Below are positions 56,208 to 63,853 of a stretch of 64,000 nt of DNA, piece by piece (position 1 is the stretch's first letter; each line of letters starts with the position of its first letter). This DNA is from an uncultured Pelagibacteraceae bacterium. Lineage in GTDB: Bacteria; Pseudomonadota; Alphaproteobacteria; Pelagibacterales; Pelagibacteraceae. The translations under genes and the position numbers were made by a program. The DNA is taken from the NCBI GenBank assembly GCA_902599625.1, contig CACKGF010000002.1, forward strand, positions 241,829 to 305,828, written 5' to 3'. The notes below the pieces were generated by a model, which worked only from the letters and a program-made list of their open reading frames with translations, had not been told where the DNA came from and ran no database searches.

Positions 56208-56942
56208 TTAATGGTGTAAATTTAATGCATCATTTAAATAAATGCATGTTAAAATTGCAAAAACATAAGCTTGAAGAAAAGCAACTAATATCTCCAAACC
56301 TGTTAATGCAACTGAAAAACTCAGTGGAAGCCATCCACCGACAATTCCAAGACTTACTACAAAGCCTCCGAATACTTTCATCATTGTATGTCCCGCCATC
56401 ATATTTGCAAACAATCTTACAGATAAACTGATGGGCCTACTTAAATAAGAAATAATTTCTATAACTACTATTAGTGGTAACAAGACAGCTGGCACTCCGC
56501 TGGGTACAAAAAGTTTTAAATAGCCAAATCCATGTTTAATAAATCCAATAATTGTCACTCCAATGAAAATAAACGCTGCTAAAACAAATGTTACGATTAT
56601 GTGGCTTGTTACTGTAAAAGAATAGGGGATCATACCGAACATGTTACAAAAAAGAACAAACATAAAAAGTGAAAATATAAATGAAAAATATGGTTTTGCT
56701 TTCGAACCAGCTGTATCACTTATCATCTTAGACACAAATGTATAACTAAGTTCTGAGAGCAATTGTATTTTATCAGGAATTATATTTTTCTTTTGTGCAC
56801 CTAAATTAAAAATTATCAATATTGCTAATGAGCTTATGACCATAAATAAACTAGCATTAGTAAAGGATAAATCTATTTCCCCTATTTTAATTTCTGGACC
56901 AATTCTATAAACATTAAATTGGTACATCGGATTTGCTGCCAT
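56208..56942 (-). CDS. atpB: F0F1 ATP synthase subunit a
   Basis: The 244-residue protein has the essential arginine helix LSRPISLSVRLFANMMAGH and the final LEILVAFLQAYVFAILTCIY. FVPSGVPAVLLPLIVVIEI is also conserved. It forms the proton half channels next to the c ring. It lies between atpI and atpE with gaps of four and 16 bases. Confidence 0.97.
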   Translation of the reverse strand: MAANPMYQFNVYRIGPEIKIGEIDLSFTNASLFMVISSLAILIIFNLGAQKKNIIPDKIQLLSELSYTFVSKMISDTAGSKAKPYFSFIFSLFMFVLFCNMFGMIPYSFTVTSHIIVTFVLAAFIFIGVTIIGFIKHGFGYLKLFVPSGVPAVLLPLIVVIEIISYLSRPISLSVRLFANMMAGHTMMKVFGGFVVSLGIVGGWLPLSFSVALTGLEILVAFLQAYVFAILTCIYLNDALNLHH

Positions 56943-56946
56943 AAAA

Positions 56947-57213
56947 TCAATTCTGTAGTCTTTTTGCTGACCTGATTACATTTAATATACCCGCAACTAC
57001 ACCAACAAAAAAAAATATTATTATTAACCATGGTTTAGTATCAAACCAATTATCTAAAATAAACCCTATAATTGTCCCTACTAATACAGCCGCTACTAAT
57101 TCAGTGCTCAATTTGAAAGCTTGTCCAATATTAGATGTTTGGGGATTTTCTTTTTCTACTTTTAACTTTTTACGTGCATTTTTAAGGCGATCTTTTAGCC
57201 GTTCTTTACCCAT
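56947..57213 (-). CDS. atpI: AtpI/AtpZ-family protein
   Basis: The 88-residue protein has a basic N-terminus (KERLKDRLKNARKKLK) and two helices (AVLVGTIIGFILDNWF, IIIFFFVGVVAGILNVI) typical of the small protein at the start of F0 operons, thought to aid c-ring assembly or ion transport. It begins at the base after the smc stop, so F0 genes probably share a transcript with smc or have a promoter inside it. Confidence 0.88.
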   Translation of the reverse strand: MGKERLKDRLKNARKKLKVEKENPQTSNIGQAFKLSTELVAAVLVGTIIGFILDNWFDTKPWLIIIFFFVGVVAGILNVIRSAKRLQN

Positions 57214-59610
57214 CTAGGCAACCATGCTCTCAGCTTTTTCAAGGTCAACTGAAACTAGCTGGCTTATGCCTTTCTCTGGCATGGTTACACCATAAAGTCT
57301 ATTCATTTTTGACATCGTAAGGGCGTGATGGGTAACAATAATAAATTTTGTTTTAGTAATTTTTATGAGTTCATCCAAGAGATTACAAAAACGAGTAACG
57401 TTTGCGTCATCTAAAGGTGCATCTACTTCATCAAGAACACATATTGGTGAAGGGTTAGTTAAGAAAACTGCAAAGACTAAAGATAAAGCAGTGAGTGCTT
57501 GCTCTCCACCTGAAAGAAGAGTAATTGACTGAAGTCTTTTTCCTGGAGGACTTACCAACATTTCTAAACCTGCATCAAGCGGATCATCAGAGTCAACTAA
57601 TTCCAGTTTCGCGCTTCCACCGTTAAATAATTTTGTGTAAACTTCATTAAACTTTCTATTAACCTTTTCAAAGGCCTCAAGGAGTCTTTCTCGACCTTTT
57701 TGATTAAGTTCATTAATACTTTCTTTAAGTTTGACAATAGCTGTCACTAAGTCTGATCGATCTTTTTCCATTTTTTTAATTTCAATTTCGTATTTACTTG
57801 TTTCTTCATCTGCTCTTAGATTTACTGATCCTAGTTTGTCTCTCTCTCTTTTCTTTTCATCAAGCAATTCTTCTTGTGTGAGTGCGTCCGGGAGATCACT
57901 TTGATCTTTCAAGTTTGAGAATTCAAAAACATCTTTTTCTGCAAGATTTAATTCATTTTCAATTCTCTCTAACAAATCAATTCTTCTTTTTGACAGACCA
58001 TCAATTGTTGCTGTTGAACTCGCTTTTCTTTCTCTGATTTCTATAGAATTTTCTCTGATCTCTGAAAGCTCAAGATTTAGGGCGTTAGATTTTTTATCTG
58101 ATATTTCAATTAATTTTTCATTCTCTTCTTTCTCAATTTCAGAAAGTCTTAAATTTTCAGTTAATTGCCCTTTTTTTTCTGCTTGGGTGTTTGGTTTATT
58201 TTCTAATAGATTTAATTGACTAGATGATTTTTGTCTTCTTTCATTTAGTTGTTTTATTGATTTGTCGGAGTTTTCAAGTAGGTTTTTCCAACTTTCAATT
58301 TCAGTATCAATAATTTTTATTCTTTCTTTTCTTTTAATAGAATCGTTTTTTATATTTTGATTTTTACTGTAGCTTTCAGCATATTCTTCAATTATGTTTT
58401 TACATTCTTCAATAGCTTTTATAGCATCATCATTTTGGTTCTGACTGATTAAAGTCTTTACGTTTTCAAGATTGTTTTTAAGTTTATCTTTTACGGAAAA
58501 AAGATCGTCATTAGATTTTTTTTCAGTATCGTAGTATTTTGTATCAATATCGATTAAATCATTTTTTTCTTCTTTTAATCTTTTTTCATTTGAATTTGCA
58601 TCGATCGTAATACTTTTTTCTCTATCTAAATCATTATCGATTTCAACAAGGCTATTTTTAAAATTTTCGATCTCTTTTTGTATTCTATCATTTTCCTCAT
58701 CCAAACTTTTAAGTTCCAAGTTTAATCTTTGGATTTTAGAAAGTATTTCAAAATTTTTCTCTTTGATTGGATTATTTGTTGCATTTTCACTTTCTATATT
58801 TTTTTCAATTTCATTTATTTTATTTGAAATATTCTCAAATTCCTGATCAGAGTCTTTATTAATTTCTTTTTCTAAAGTAATTTCTTTATCTATCTCCTGC
58901 AATTTGAGAAAATATAATCCAGCCTCGATTTTTTTAATCTCTTCTGAGATCATCTTATATTTCCCAGCTTCTTCTGCTTGTTTTTGTAAATTTGCTAGTT
59001 GTTTCTCTTGTTGTCTCCTTAATTCATCTGCTCTTTTTAAATTATTTTCTGCAGCATTTAATCTTACTTCAGCTTCATGTCTTCTAGCATGTAAACCAGA
59101 AATTCCCGCAGCCTCCTCAAGAATTGCCCGTCTATCACTCGGTTTTGCTGTTACTAACGATCCAATTCTACCTTGGCTTATTAATGATGGAGAGTGAGCC
59201 CCAGTTGAAAGGTCAGCAAAAAACATTTGAGCATCTTTTGCCCTTACTTCTTTCCCATTTATATGAAACTTTGATCCCTTATCTTTTTCAATCTTTCTTC
59301 TAATTTCTATTTCGGGAATGTGTTTATAATTGTGTGATCCTAAACTTCCATCATTCGATAGGTTTACAATTACCTCAGCTATATTTTTGGAAGGTTTGTT
59401 TGAAGTACCGGAAAAAATTACATCTTCCATACCTGAGCCTCTCATACTTTTTGCTGATGTTTCACCCATGCACCATCTTAAAGACTCAACGATATTTGAT
59501 TTACCACAACCGTTTGGACCAACTATTCCAGTTAGACCGTCCTCAATAAGTAAACTTGTTTTATCTGCGAAAGATTTAAAACCGTTTAGTTGAATTTTTT
59601 TAAATTCCAT
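57214..59610 (-). CDS. smc: SMC chromosome-segregation protein, shortened and without a recognisable hinge
   Basis: The N-terminal head has GPNGCGKSNIVESLRWCMGE (Walker A, residues 31-38) and GRIGSLVTAKPSDRRAIL. The C-terminal head has LLSGGEQALTALSL (about 698-711) and ICVLDEVDAPLDD with Walker B at about 724-730. These head sequences are clearly SMC. The whole protein is 798 residues where bacterial SMC is normally about 1150-1200. The middle (about 175-650) is charged coiled coil with no stretch resembling the hinge dimerisation domain and no CxxC zinc hook. The frame is open throughout, so it is not a pseudogene. It lies in the usual mutY-dciA-dsbA-smc neighbourhood. Confidence 0.9.
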   Translation of the reverse strand: MEFKKIQLNGFKSFADKTSLLIEDGLTGIVGPNGCGKSNIVESLRWCMGETSAKSMRGSGMEDVIFSGTSNKPSKNIAEVIVNLSNDGSLGSHNYKHIPEIEIRRKIEKDKGSKFHINGKEVRAKDAQMFFADLSTGAHSPSLISQGRIGSLVTAKPSDRRAILEEAAGISGLHARRHEAEVRLNAAENNLKRADELRRQQEKQLANLQKQAEEAGKYKMISEEIKKIEAGLYFLKLQEIDKEITLEKEINKDSDQEFENISNKINEIEKNIESENATNNPIKEKNFEILSKIQRLNLELKSLDEENDRIQKEIENFKNSLVEIDNDLDREKSITIDANSNEKRLKEEKNDLIDIDTKYYDTEKKSNDDLFSVKDKLKNNLENVKTLISQNQNDDAIKAIEECKNIIEEYAESYSKNQNIKNDSIKRKERIKIIDTEIESWKNLLENSDKSIKQLNERRQKSSSQLNLLENKPNTQAEKKGQLTENLRLSEIEKEENEKLIEISDKKSNALNLELSEIRENSIEIRERKASSTATIDGLSKRRIDLLERIENELNLAEKDVFEFSNLKDQSDLPDALTQEELLDEKKRERDKLGSVNLRADEETSKYEIEIKKMEKDRSDLVTAIVKLKESINELNQKGRERLLEAFEKVNRKFNEVYTKLFNGGSAKLELVDSDDPLDAGLEMLVSPPGKRLQSITLLSGGEQALTALSLVFAVFLTNPSPICVLDEVDAPLDDANVTRFCNLLDELIKITKTKFIIVTHHALTMSKMNRLYGVTMPEKGISQLVSVDLEKAESMVA

Positions 59611-59617
59611 TAAGGAA

Positions 59618-60196
59618 TTATAACAGTTTTTCTATGGCTTTTTTTAAATTTTTAAACGATAGCGTTTTTTCAAACTTTTGGTCGTCTAAAATAAGTGTAG
59701 GGGTTGAATTTATATCAAATTCTTTTATACCCTCGATTCGTTCGTTTAAGATAAAGGCCTCTAACTCAGTGTTAGAAAAACACTTTTCTTCATCTAGAGG
59801 TTTTCCAAATAATTTTATAACTGAAGACAAATTTGAATTAAGTTCTTCAATTGTTGATCCTTTAGCCCACTTTTTTTGGTTAGAATATAAAAAATGTAGT
59901 AAGTCTGATTTGCCATCATTGTTACAATGAGCCAGTTTAGATGCATTTAATGCTGCCATGTCTAATGGGAAATTTCTAAATTCAATATTTATAATACCAG
60001 TATCAATAAATTCTTTTTTTAATTCAGGGTAAACTTTATTATGAAAATCTGCACAGAATGAACAAGTAAGAGACTCGTAAATTATTAGTTTAATTTTTGC
60101 ATCTTCTCTTCCCTCAATTATTGGTTTGAAGGAAGATGCGTTAATATTTGTCTGAAATAGAACAAAAATTATTAGTACAAAAATTTTCTTAATCAT
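59618..60196 (-). CDS. DsbA-like periplasmic thioredoxin-fold protein
   Basis: A signal peptide (KKIFVLIIFVLFQTNINAS) precedes a thioredoxin domain with the active site CSFC in YESLTCSFCADFHNKVYPEL and the cis-proline loop DINSTPTLIL. It resembles the DsbA/DsbG-type thioredoxins encoded before smc in many alphaproteobacteria and would oxidise or isomerise periplasmic disulfides. The track start is 60220. I choose the ATG at 60196, which puts the signal peptide at the N-terminus and overlaps the DciA gene by eight bases. Confidence 0.88.
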   Translation of the reverse strand: MIKKIFVLIIFVLFQTNINASSFKPIIEGREDAKIKLIIYESLTCSFCADFHNKVYPELKKEFIDTGIINIEFRNFPLDMAALNASKLAHCNNDGKSDLLHFLYSNQKKWAKGSTIEELNSNLSSVIKLFGKPLDEEKCFSNTELEAFILNERIEGIKEFDINSTPTLILDDQKFEKTLSFKNLKKAIEKLL

Positions 60197-60656
60197 TTTT
60201 TTCTCTATACACTTTAGCAAATTCTTTTAAAGAATTTTCAATTTTTTTATTTTTAATTTCCCCTAAATTATATTTGGAATTTCTTTTTTTAACACTTTTT
60301 ATTTTTTCATCTTTCCCGTCAAAGGTATACACTTTTAATGTTGAAATTAAATCATATCCAAAAAAAGAATTGATCTTATCTATTATATTTTTTTTCGAAT
60401 ACTCTAATTCGACTTCGTGACCTCTCTTAACCATTACTTCCAATACGGATTTTCTAAATTTATTAGAACTCAAATATTTTTTTGGATAACTTAAAGAAAA
60501 TAGCTCATCACCAACAAACATTCTCCAATTTTCTATAAGTTCAGAATAAACCTCTCCTTTTTGTTTCAATAACTTTTTTACCTTTGTGGGCAAAGTGTCT
60601 TTAAAAGATCTTAACCCTTGAATGACTTTAAATCTCTGATTAGAATTAAATTTCAT
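60189..60656 (-). CDS. dciA: DciA-like DUF721 protein
   Basis: GLRSFKDTLPTKVKKLLKQK followed by YSELIENWRMFVGDELFSLSYPKKY is the DUF721 core. The family includes DciA, the replicative-helicase (DnaB) loader of most bacteria that lack DnaC or DnaI. The C-terminal part is charged and probably flexible. It is first in the minus-strand run to smc. Its start codon overlaps that of the divergent mutY (CATG). Confidence 0.85.
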   Translation of the reverse strand: MKFNSNQRFKVIQGLRSFKDTLPTKVKKLLKQKGEVYSELIENWRMFVGDELFSLSYPKKYLSSNKFRKSVLEVMVKRGHEVELEYSKKNIIDKINSFFGYDLISTLKVYTFDGKDEKIKSVKKRNSKYNLGEIKNKKIENSLKEFAKVYREKND

Positions 60657-61644
60657 GACTAAATCAATTATATCAAAAAAAATTTTATTTTGGTACGATA
60701 ATAATAAGAGAATTCTCCCATGGAGAAAAAATAATTCTAAGGAACAAAAACTTTATTTCACGTTGGTTAGTGAATTTATGTTGCAACAAACTCAAGTTTC
60801 AACTGTAATTCCTTATTTCAAAAGATTTGTGCAAAAAATTCCAAACTTTAAAAAGTTGTCTAAAGCAAATGACCAAACACTAATGAAGTTGTGGGAAGGA
60901 CTGGGTTACTACTCTAGAGCTAGAAATCTAAAAAAATCTGCGATAATGATCAATGGTAAATTTGGTGGAACTTTACCATCCAATATTGAAGATTTAAAAT
61001 CTTTGCCTGGAGTTGGTGACTATACGTCTACTGCAATAATGGCTATTGCTTTCAATCAAAAATTTATTCCTTTGGATGGAAATGTTGAAAGAATTCTTAA
61101 AAGGGTTCTATATCTTAGAAGCGAAAAAGCTATATTAAAAGAAAATATGCAAATTTCAAAAAAATTTTTTGGTTTATCAGAAAGAGCAAGTGATTATGCT
61201 CAAGCTATAATGGAATTAGGTGCTTTAGTATGCAGGCCCACCTCTCCATTATGCGACAAGTGTCCAATAAGAATAAATTGTATTTCATATAAACGAAAAG
61301 ATTTTTCTTTAATAAAAAAAACAAAAAAAAATAAGATCAAATATTTTGAGGCAAATATTTATATAAATGAAAATAAAATGTTATTAGTTAGAAATAATAA
61401 ATTTAACTTTCTTAAAAATTTATTAATCTTTCCGATGAACGAAATAGATAAGTCAAAATTTAACTCTTCACCAAAAGTAAAAACAAAAATTAAGATATCT
61501 AATATAGATATGAATATTGTAATTAATAAAAATAAAATTAAATCAACAAATAAAGGCTTAATTTTAAACCGAAAAAAAATATTAAGTGAAGTAATACCAT
61601 CTTTTACAAAAAAATTATTTAGAGTAGCTTCAAGTAATGTATGA
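60655..61644 (+). CDS. mutY: A/G-specific adenine glycosylase MutY
   Basis: The protein has LPWRKNNS, EFMLQQTQVSTVIPYFKRF with the catalytic glutamate, the helix-hairpin-helix LPGVGDYTSTAIMAIAF with the following aspartate (PLDGNVER), and the iron-sulfur loop CRPTSPLCDKCPIRINC. A C-terminal NUDIX-like domain, which recognises 8-oxoG, follows but is short and divergent. It removes adenine mispaired with 8-oxoguanine. Length is 329 residues. The start codon overlaps that of dciA and the stop overlaps the next gene as ATGA. Confidence 0.95.
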   Translation: MTKSIISKKILFWYDNNKRILPWRKNNSKEQKLYFTLVSEFMLQQTQVSTVIPYFKRFVQKIPNFKKLSKANDQTLMKLWEGLGYYSRARNLKKSAIMINGKFGGTLPSNIEDLKSLPGVGDYTSTAIMAIAFNQKFIPLDGNVERILKRVLYLRSEKAILKENMQISKKFFGLSERASDYAQAIMELGALVCRPTSPLCDKCPIRINCISYKRKDFSLIKKTKKNKIKYFEANIYINENKMLLVRNNKFNFLKNLLIFPMNEIDKSKFNSSPKVKTKIKISNIDMNIVINKNKIKSTNKGLILNRKKILSEVIPSFTKKLFRVASSNV

Positions 61645-62783
61645 AAAAAATTGGAATTATCGGAGCAGGGATATCAGGATTATACATAGCTAATCTTTTT
61701 AAAAAAAACCCTAAATATCAAGTATCAATTTTTGATAAAAAAAATTCTCTTAATCTAGATGAGGGGTACGGCGTACAATTATCTACAAATAGTGTCAAAC
61801 TTTTAAATGAAATTGGATTTAACAAATTAGAAAAAAACGAAAAATTTAATCCAGAAAAAATAAATTTTTATTCAAAAAAAGATGAAGATAAAATATGTGA
61901 ACTAGATATATCTGAATTTAACTCAAATGATTGCAAGTATACTACTTTGAAAAGATCTACTTTGATCAATTTTCTTAAAAAAGATTTAGAGGATTTGATC
62001 AAAACAAATTATAGTGTATCGAAAATTGATCAAGAGCAAGAAAAAATAAAACTTACTTTTGAAAATAAAGAAACTCACAAATTTGATTATCTAATTATTT
62101 CTGAAGGGGTTTTTTCAAAAAGTAGAAATCTTGTTTCAAATAAACAAGTTCAACCAAAATATAATAATACTTTAGCTATAAGGGGAACGATACCGGCAAA
62201 TTCAAATATAATTGATAAAAAGAATATTTTGTTATTTTTGGGCTCTGATTTTCATCATGTAATTTATCCTATTTCTCCAGGTGGAGATTTAAACTTAATA
62301 GCTATAATGAAATATAAACTTTCAGCAGACGAACAGAAAAATTACTCATTGTTTAATGATAAATTATTTATACAAAAAATTTTGGAAAATATTCCTCAAG
62401 AGAACAAAGAATTTTTTAATAATCTTAAAGAATTAAAAATATTTCCTGTGTTTGTTAGTGATAATTTTTTTGAAGTAAAAAATAAGAACATTTATTTAAT
62501 AGGAGATGCTTTTTTTGCTTTTCCACCATCATTTGCTCAAGGTGCATCTCAGTCTATAGAGGGCGCACATGAACTATTTGCTAGTATAGAAAATAATTCC
62601 AATGCTAACTTTTTTAAAAATAGGGTTAATAAAACAAAAATGGTAAATAATAGATCAAAATTGAATCAGTTTGCTTTTCATCTATCAAATCCTTTAACTG
62701 TATTTCTTAGAAATGTTTTTTTAAAAAAATTAGTAAAAAATAAAAAGTTTTTAGAAAGTTATTTAGGAAAAATTTATAGGTAA
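61641..62783 (+). CDS. FAD-dependent monooxygenase (UbiH/PHBH-like family)
   Basis: The FAD Rossmann motif IGIIGAGISGLYIANLFKK lies at the N-terminus and the second FAD motif IYLIGDAFFAFPPSFAQGAS near residue 290, with the middle LIISEGVFSKSR. This layout is that of aromatic-ring or ubiquinone-pathway hydroxylases. The C-terminus lacks an obvious membrane anchor. It is coupled to mutY by an ATGA overlap and converges on ccrM with a ten-base overlap. The substrate is unknown; a ubiquinone role is possible because ubiA is nearby but not adjacent. Confidence 0.82.
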   Translation: MKKIGIIGAGISGLYIANLFKKNPKYQVSIFDKKNSLNLDEGYGVQLSTNSVKLLNEIGFNKLEKNEKFNPEKINFYSKKDEDKICELDISEFNSNDCKYTTLKRSTLINFLKKDLEDLIKTNYSVSKIDQEQEKIKLTFENKETHKFDYLIISEGVFSKSRNLVSNKQVQPKYNNTLAIRGTIPANSNIIDKKNILLFLGSDFHHVIYPISPGGDLNLIAIMKYKLSADEQKNYSLFNDKLFIQKILENIPQENKEFFNNLKELKIFPVFVSDNFFEVKNKNIYLIGDAFFAFPPSFAQGASQSIEGAHELFASIENNSNANFFKNRVNKTKMVNNRSKLNQFAFHLSNPLTVFLRNVFLKKLVKNKKFLESYLGKIYR

Positions 62784-63853
62784 CTTTTTGACAAGAATTT
62801 TTGTCTTAAATTATCTATTGGCACGAAAGTATCTCCTAATTCGCAATGCCAATAAGTCCATCCATTACAGCTTTCTGCTCCTAAAATTATAGCTGCAACC
62901 TTATGAATTGAACCTTCAGTTTGAGCATGTTTGATACTCCCATCAACCATAATTTTTGCACTGATTTTCTTTTTATTATCAAAAATAATAGTGCCAGGCT
63001 TAATTATTCCCAATTCAACCAGTGAACCAAAAGGTATTCTTGGTTTGGATTTATTATTTTTAAGTGTATCTAAATAATGATCTTCTATTGGTTTTGTATT
63101 TTTCAATCTTTGTTCGGCAGCTTTGAAATAGGATTTTTCTTTTTCTATACCGTAATAATTTCTACTCAATTTTTTTGCAACCGTTGCAGTTGTGCCTGAT
63201 CCCAAAAATGGATCAAGAATTAAATCATCTTTATTTGAAGTTGCTAATAAAATTCTATGAAGTAAAGCTTCTGGTTTTTGTGTAGAATGAACCTTCTTTC
63301 CATTTTTTTTTAAACGTTCTGTTCCATTGCAAATGGGCAAATCCCAATTAGATCTCATTTGTAAATCATCATTCAAACATTTTAATGATTGATAATTAAA
63401 AGTATATTTTGAATTCTCTGATTTTGAAGCCCAAATTAAAGTTTCATGAGCATTAGTAAATCTTGTCCCTCTAAAATTTGGCATTGGATTTTTTTTGTTC
63501 CAAATTACATCATTTAAAATCCAAAACCCTAAATTTTGAATAGCTGTACCAACTCTAAATATATTATGATAACTTCCTATAACCCAGATTGCTCCATTCT
63601 TTTTTAAAATTCTTTTACACTCACTTAACCACGCATATGTGAATTCGTCATATTTCTTAAAACTTTCAAATTGATCCCATTTATCATTTACTGCATTAAC
63701 TTTTGATCTATCTGGTCTAGTTAGTTTATTTTTTAGTTGAAGGTTGTAAGGCGGATCTGCAAAAACTAAATCGAAAGTCTCATCTGGAATTCTTTTCAAT
63801 TCTTTAAGACTGTCTCCGTTAATAATTTTGTTTTTTAAATCTAACTCTCTCAT
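62774..63853 (-). CDS. ccrM: CcrM-type adenine DNA methyltransferase (GANTC)
   Basis: The 359-residue beta-class enzyme has motif IV FADPPYN at 31-37, the RPDRSKVNAVNDKWDQF loop and motif I DPFLGSGTT at 214-222. A C-terminal domain follows (RIPFGSLVELGIIKPGT and ESCNGWTYWHCELGD) that is specific to the CcrM group, which methylates the adenine of GANTC. No restriction partner is next to it, as expected for the orphan, cell-cycle-linked enzyme of alphaproteobacteria. Its upstream region contains three GANTC sites, two inside a likely promoter. Confidence 0.95.
   Translation of the reverse strand: MRELDLKNKIINGDSLKELKRIPDETFDLVFADPPYNLQLKNKLTRPDRSKVNAVNDKWDQFESFKKYDEFTYAWLSECKRILKKNGAIWVIGSYHNIFRVGTAIQNLGFWILNDVIWNKKNPMPNFRGTRFTNAHETLIWASKSENSKYTFNYQSLKCLNDDLQMRSNWDLPICNGTERLKKNGKKVHSTQKPEALLHRILLATSNKDDLILDPFLGSGTTATVAKKLSRNYYGIEKEKSYFKAAEQRLKNTKPIEDHYLDTLKNNKSKPRIPFGSLVELGIIKPGTIIFDNKKKISAKIMVDGSIKHAQTEGSIHKVAAIILGAESCNGWTYWHCELGDTFVPIDNLRQKFLSKSYL

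Noticed and set aside
56204-56431. Plus-strand ORF of 75 residues over atpB
   Set aside because: Antisense shadow of the conserved subunit a gene.
57214-59610. SMC as a frameshifted or truncated pseudogene
   Set aside because: A single open frame contains both heads with intact Walker A, signature and Walker B motifs, so the shortening is internal and in frame.
54880-59610. Coiled-coil ORFs as novel structural proteins
   Set aside because: The coiled coils belong to ATP synthase b and b' subunits and to SMC, which explains them.
62774-63853. Restriction-modification system
   Set aside because: The methyltransferase has the CcrM-specific C-terminal domain and no endonuclease-like neighbour; it fits the orphan GANTC enzyme.
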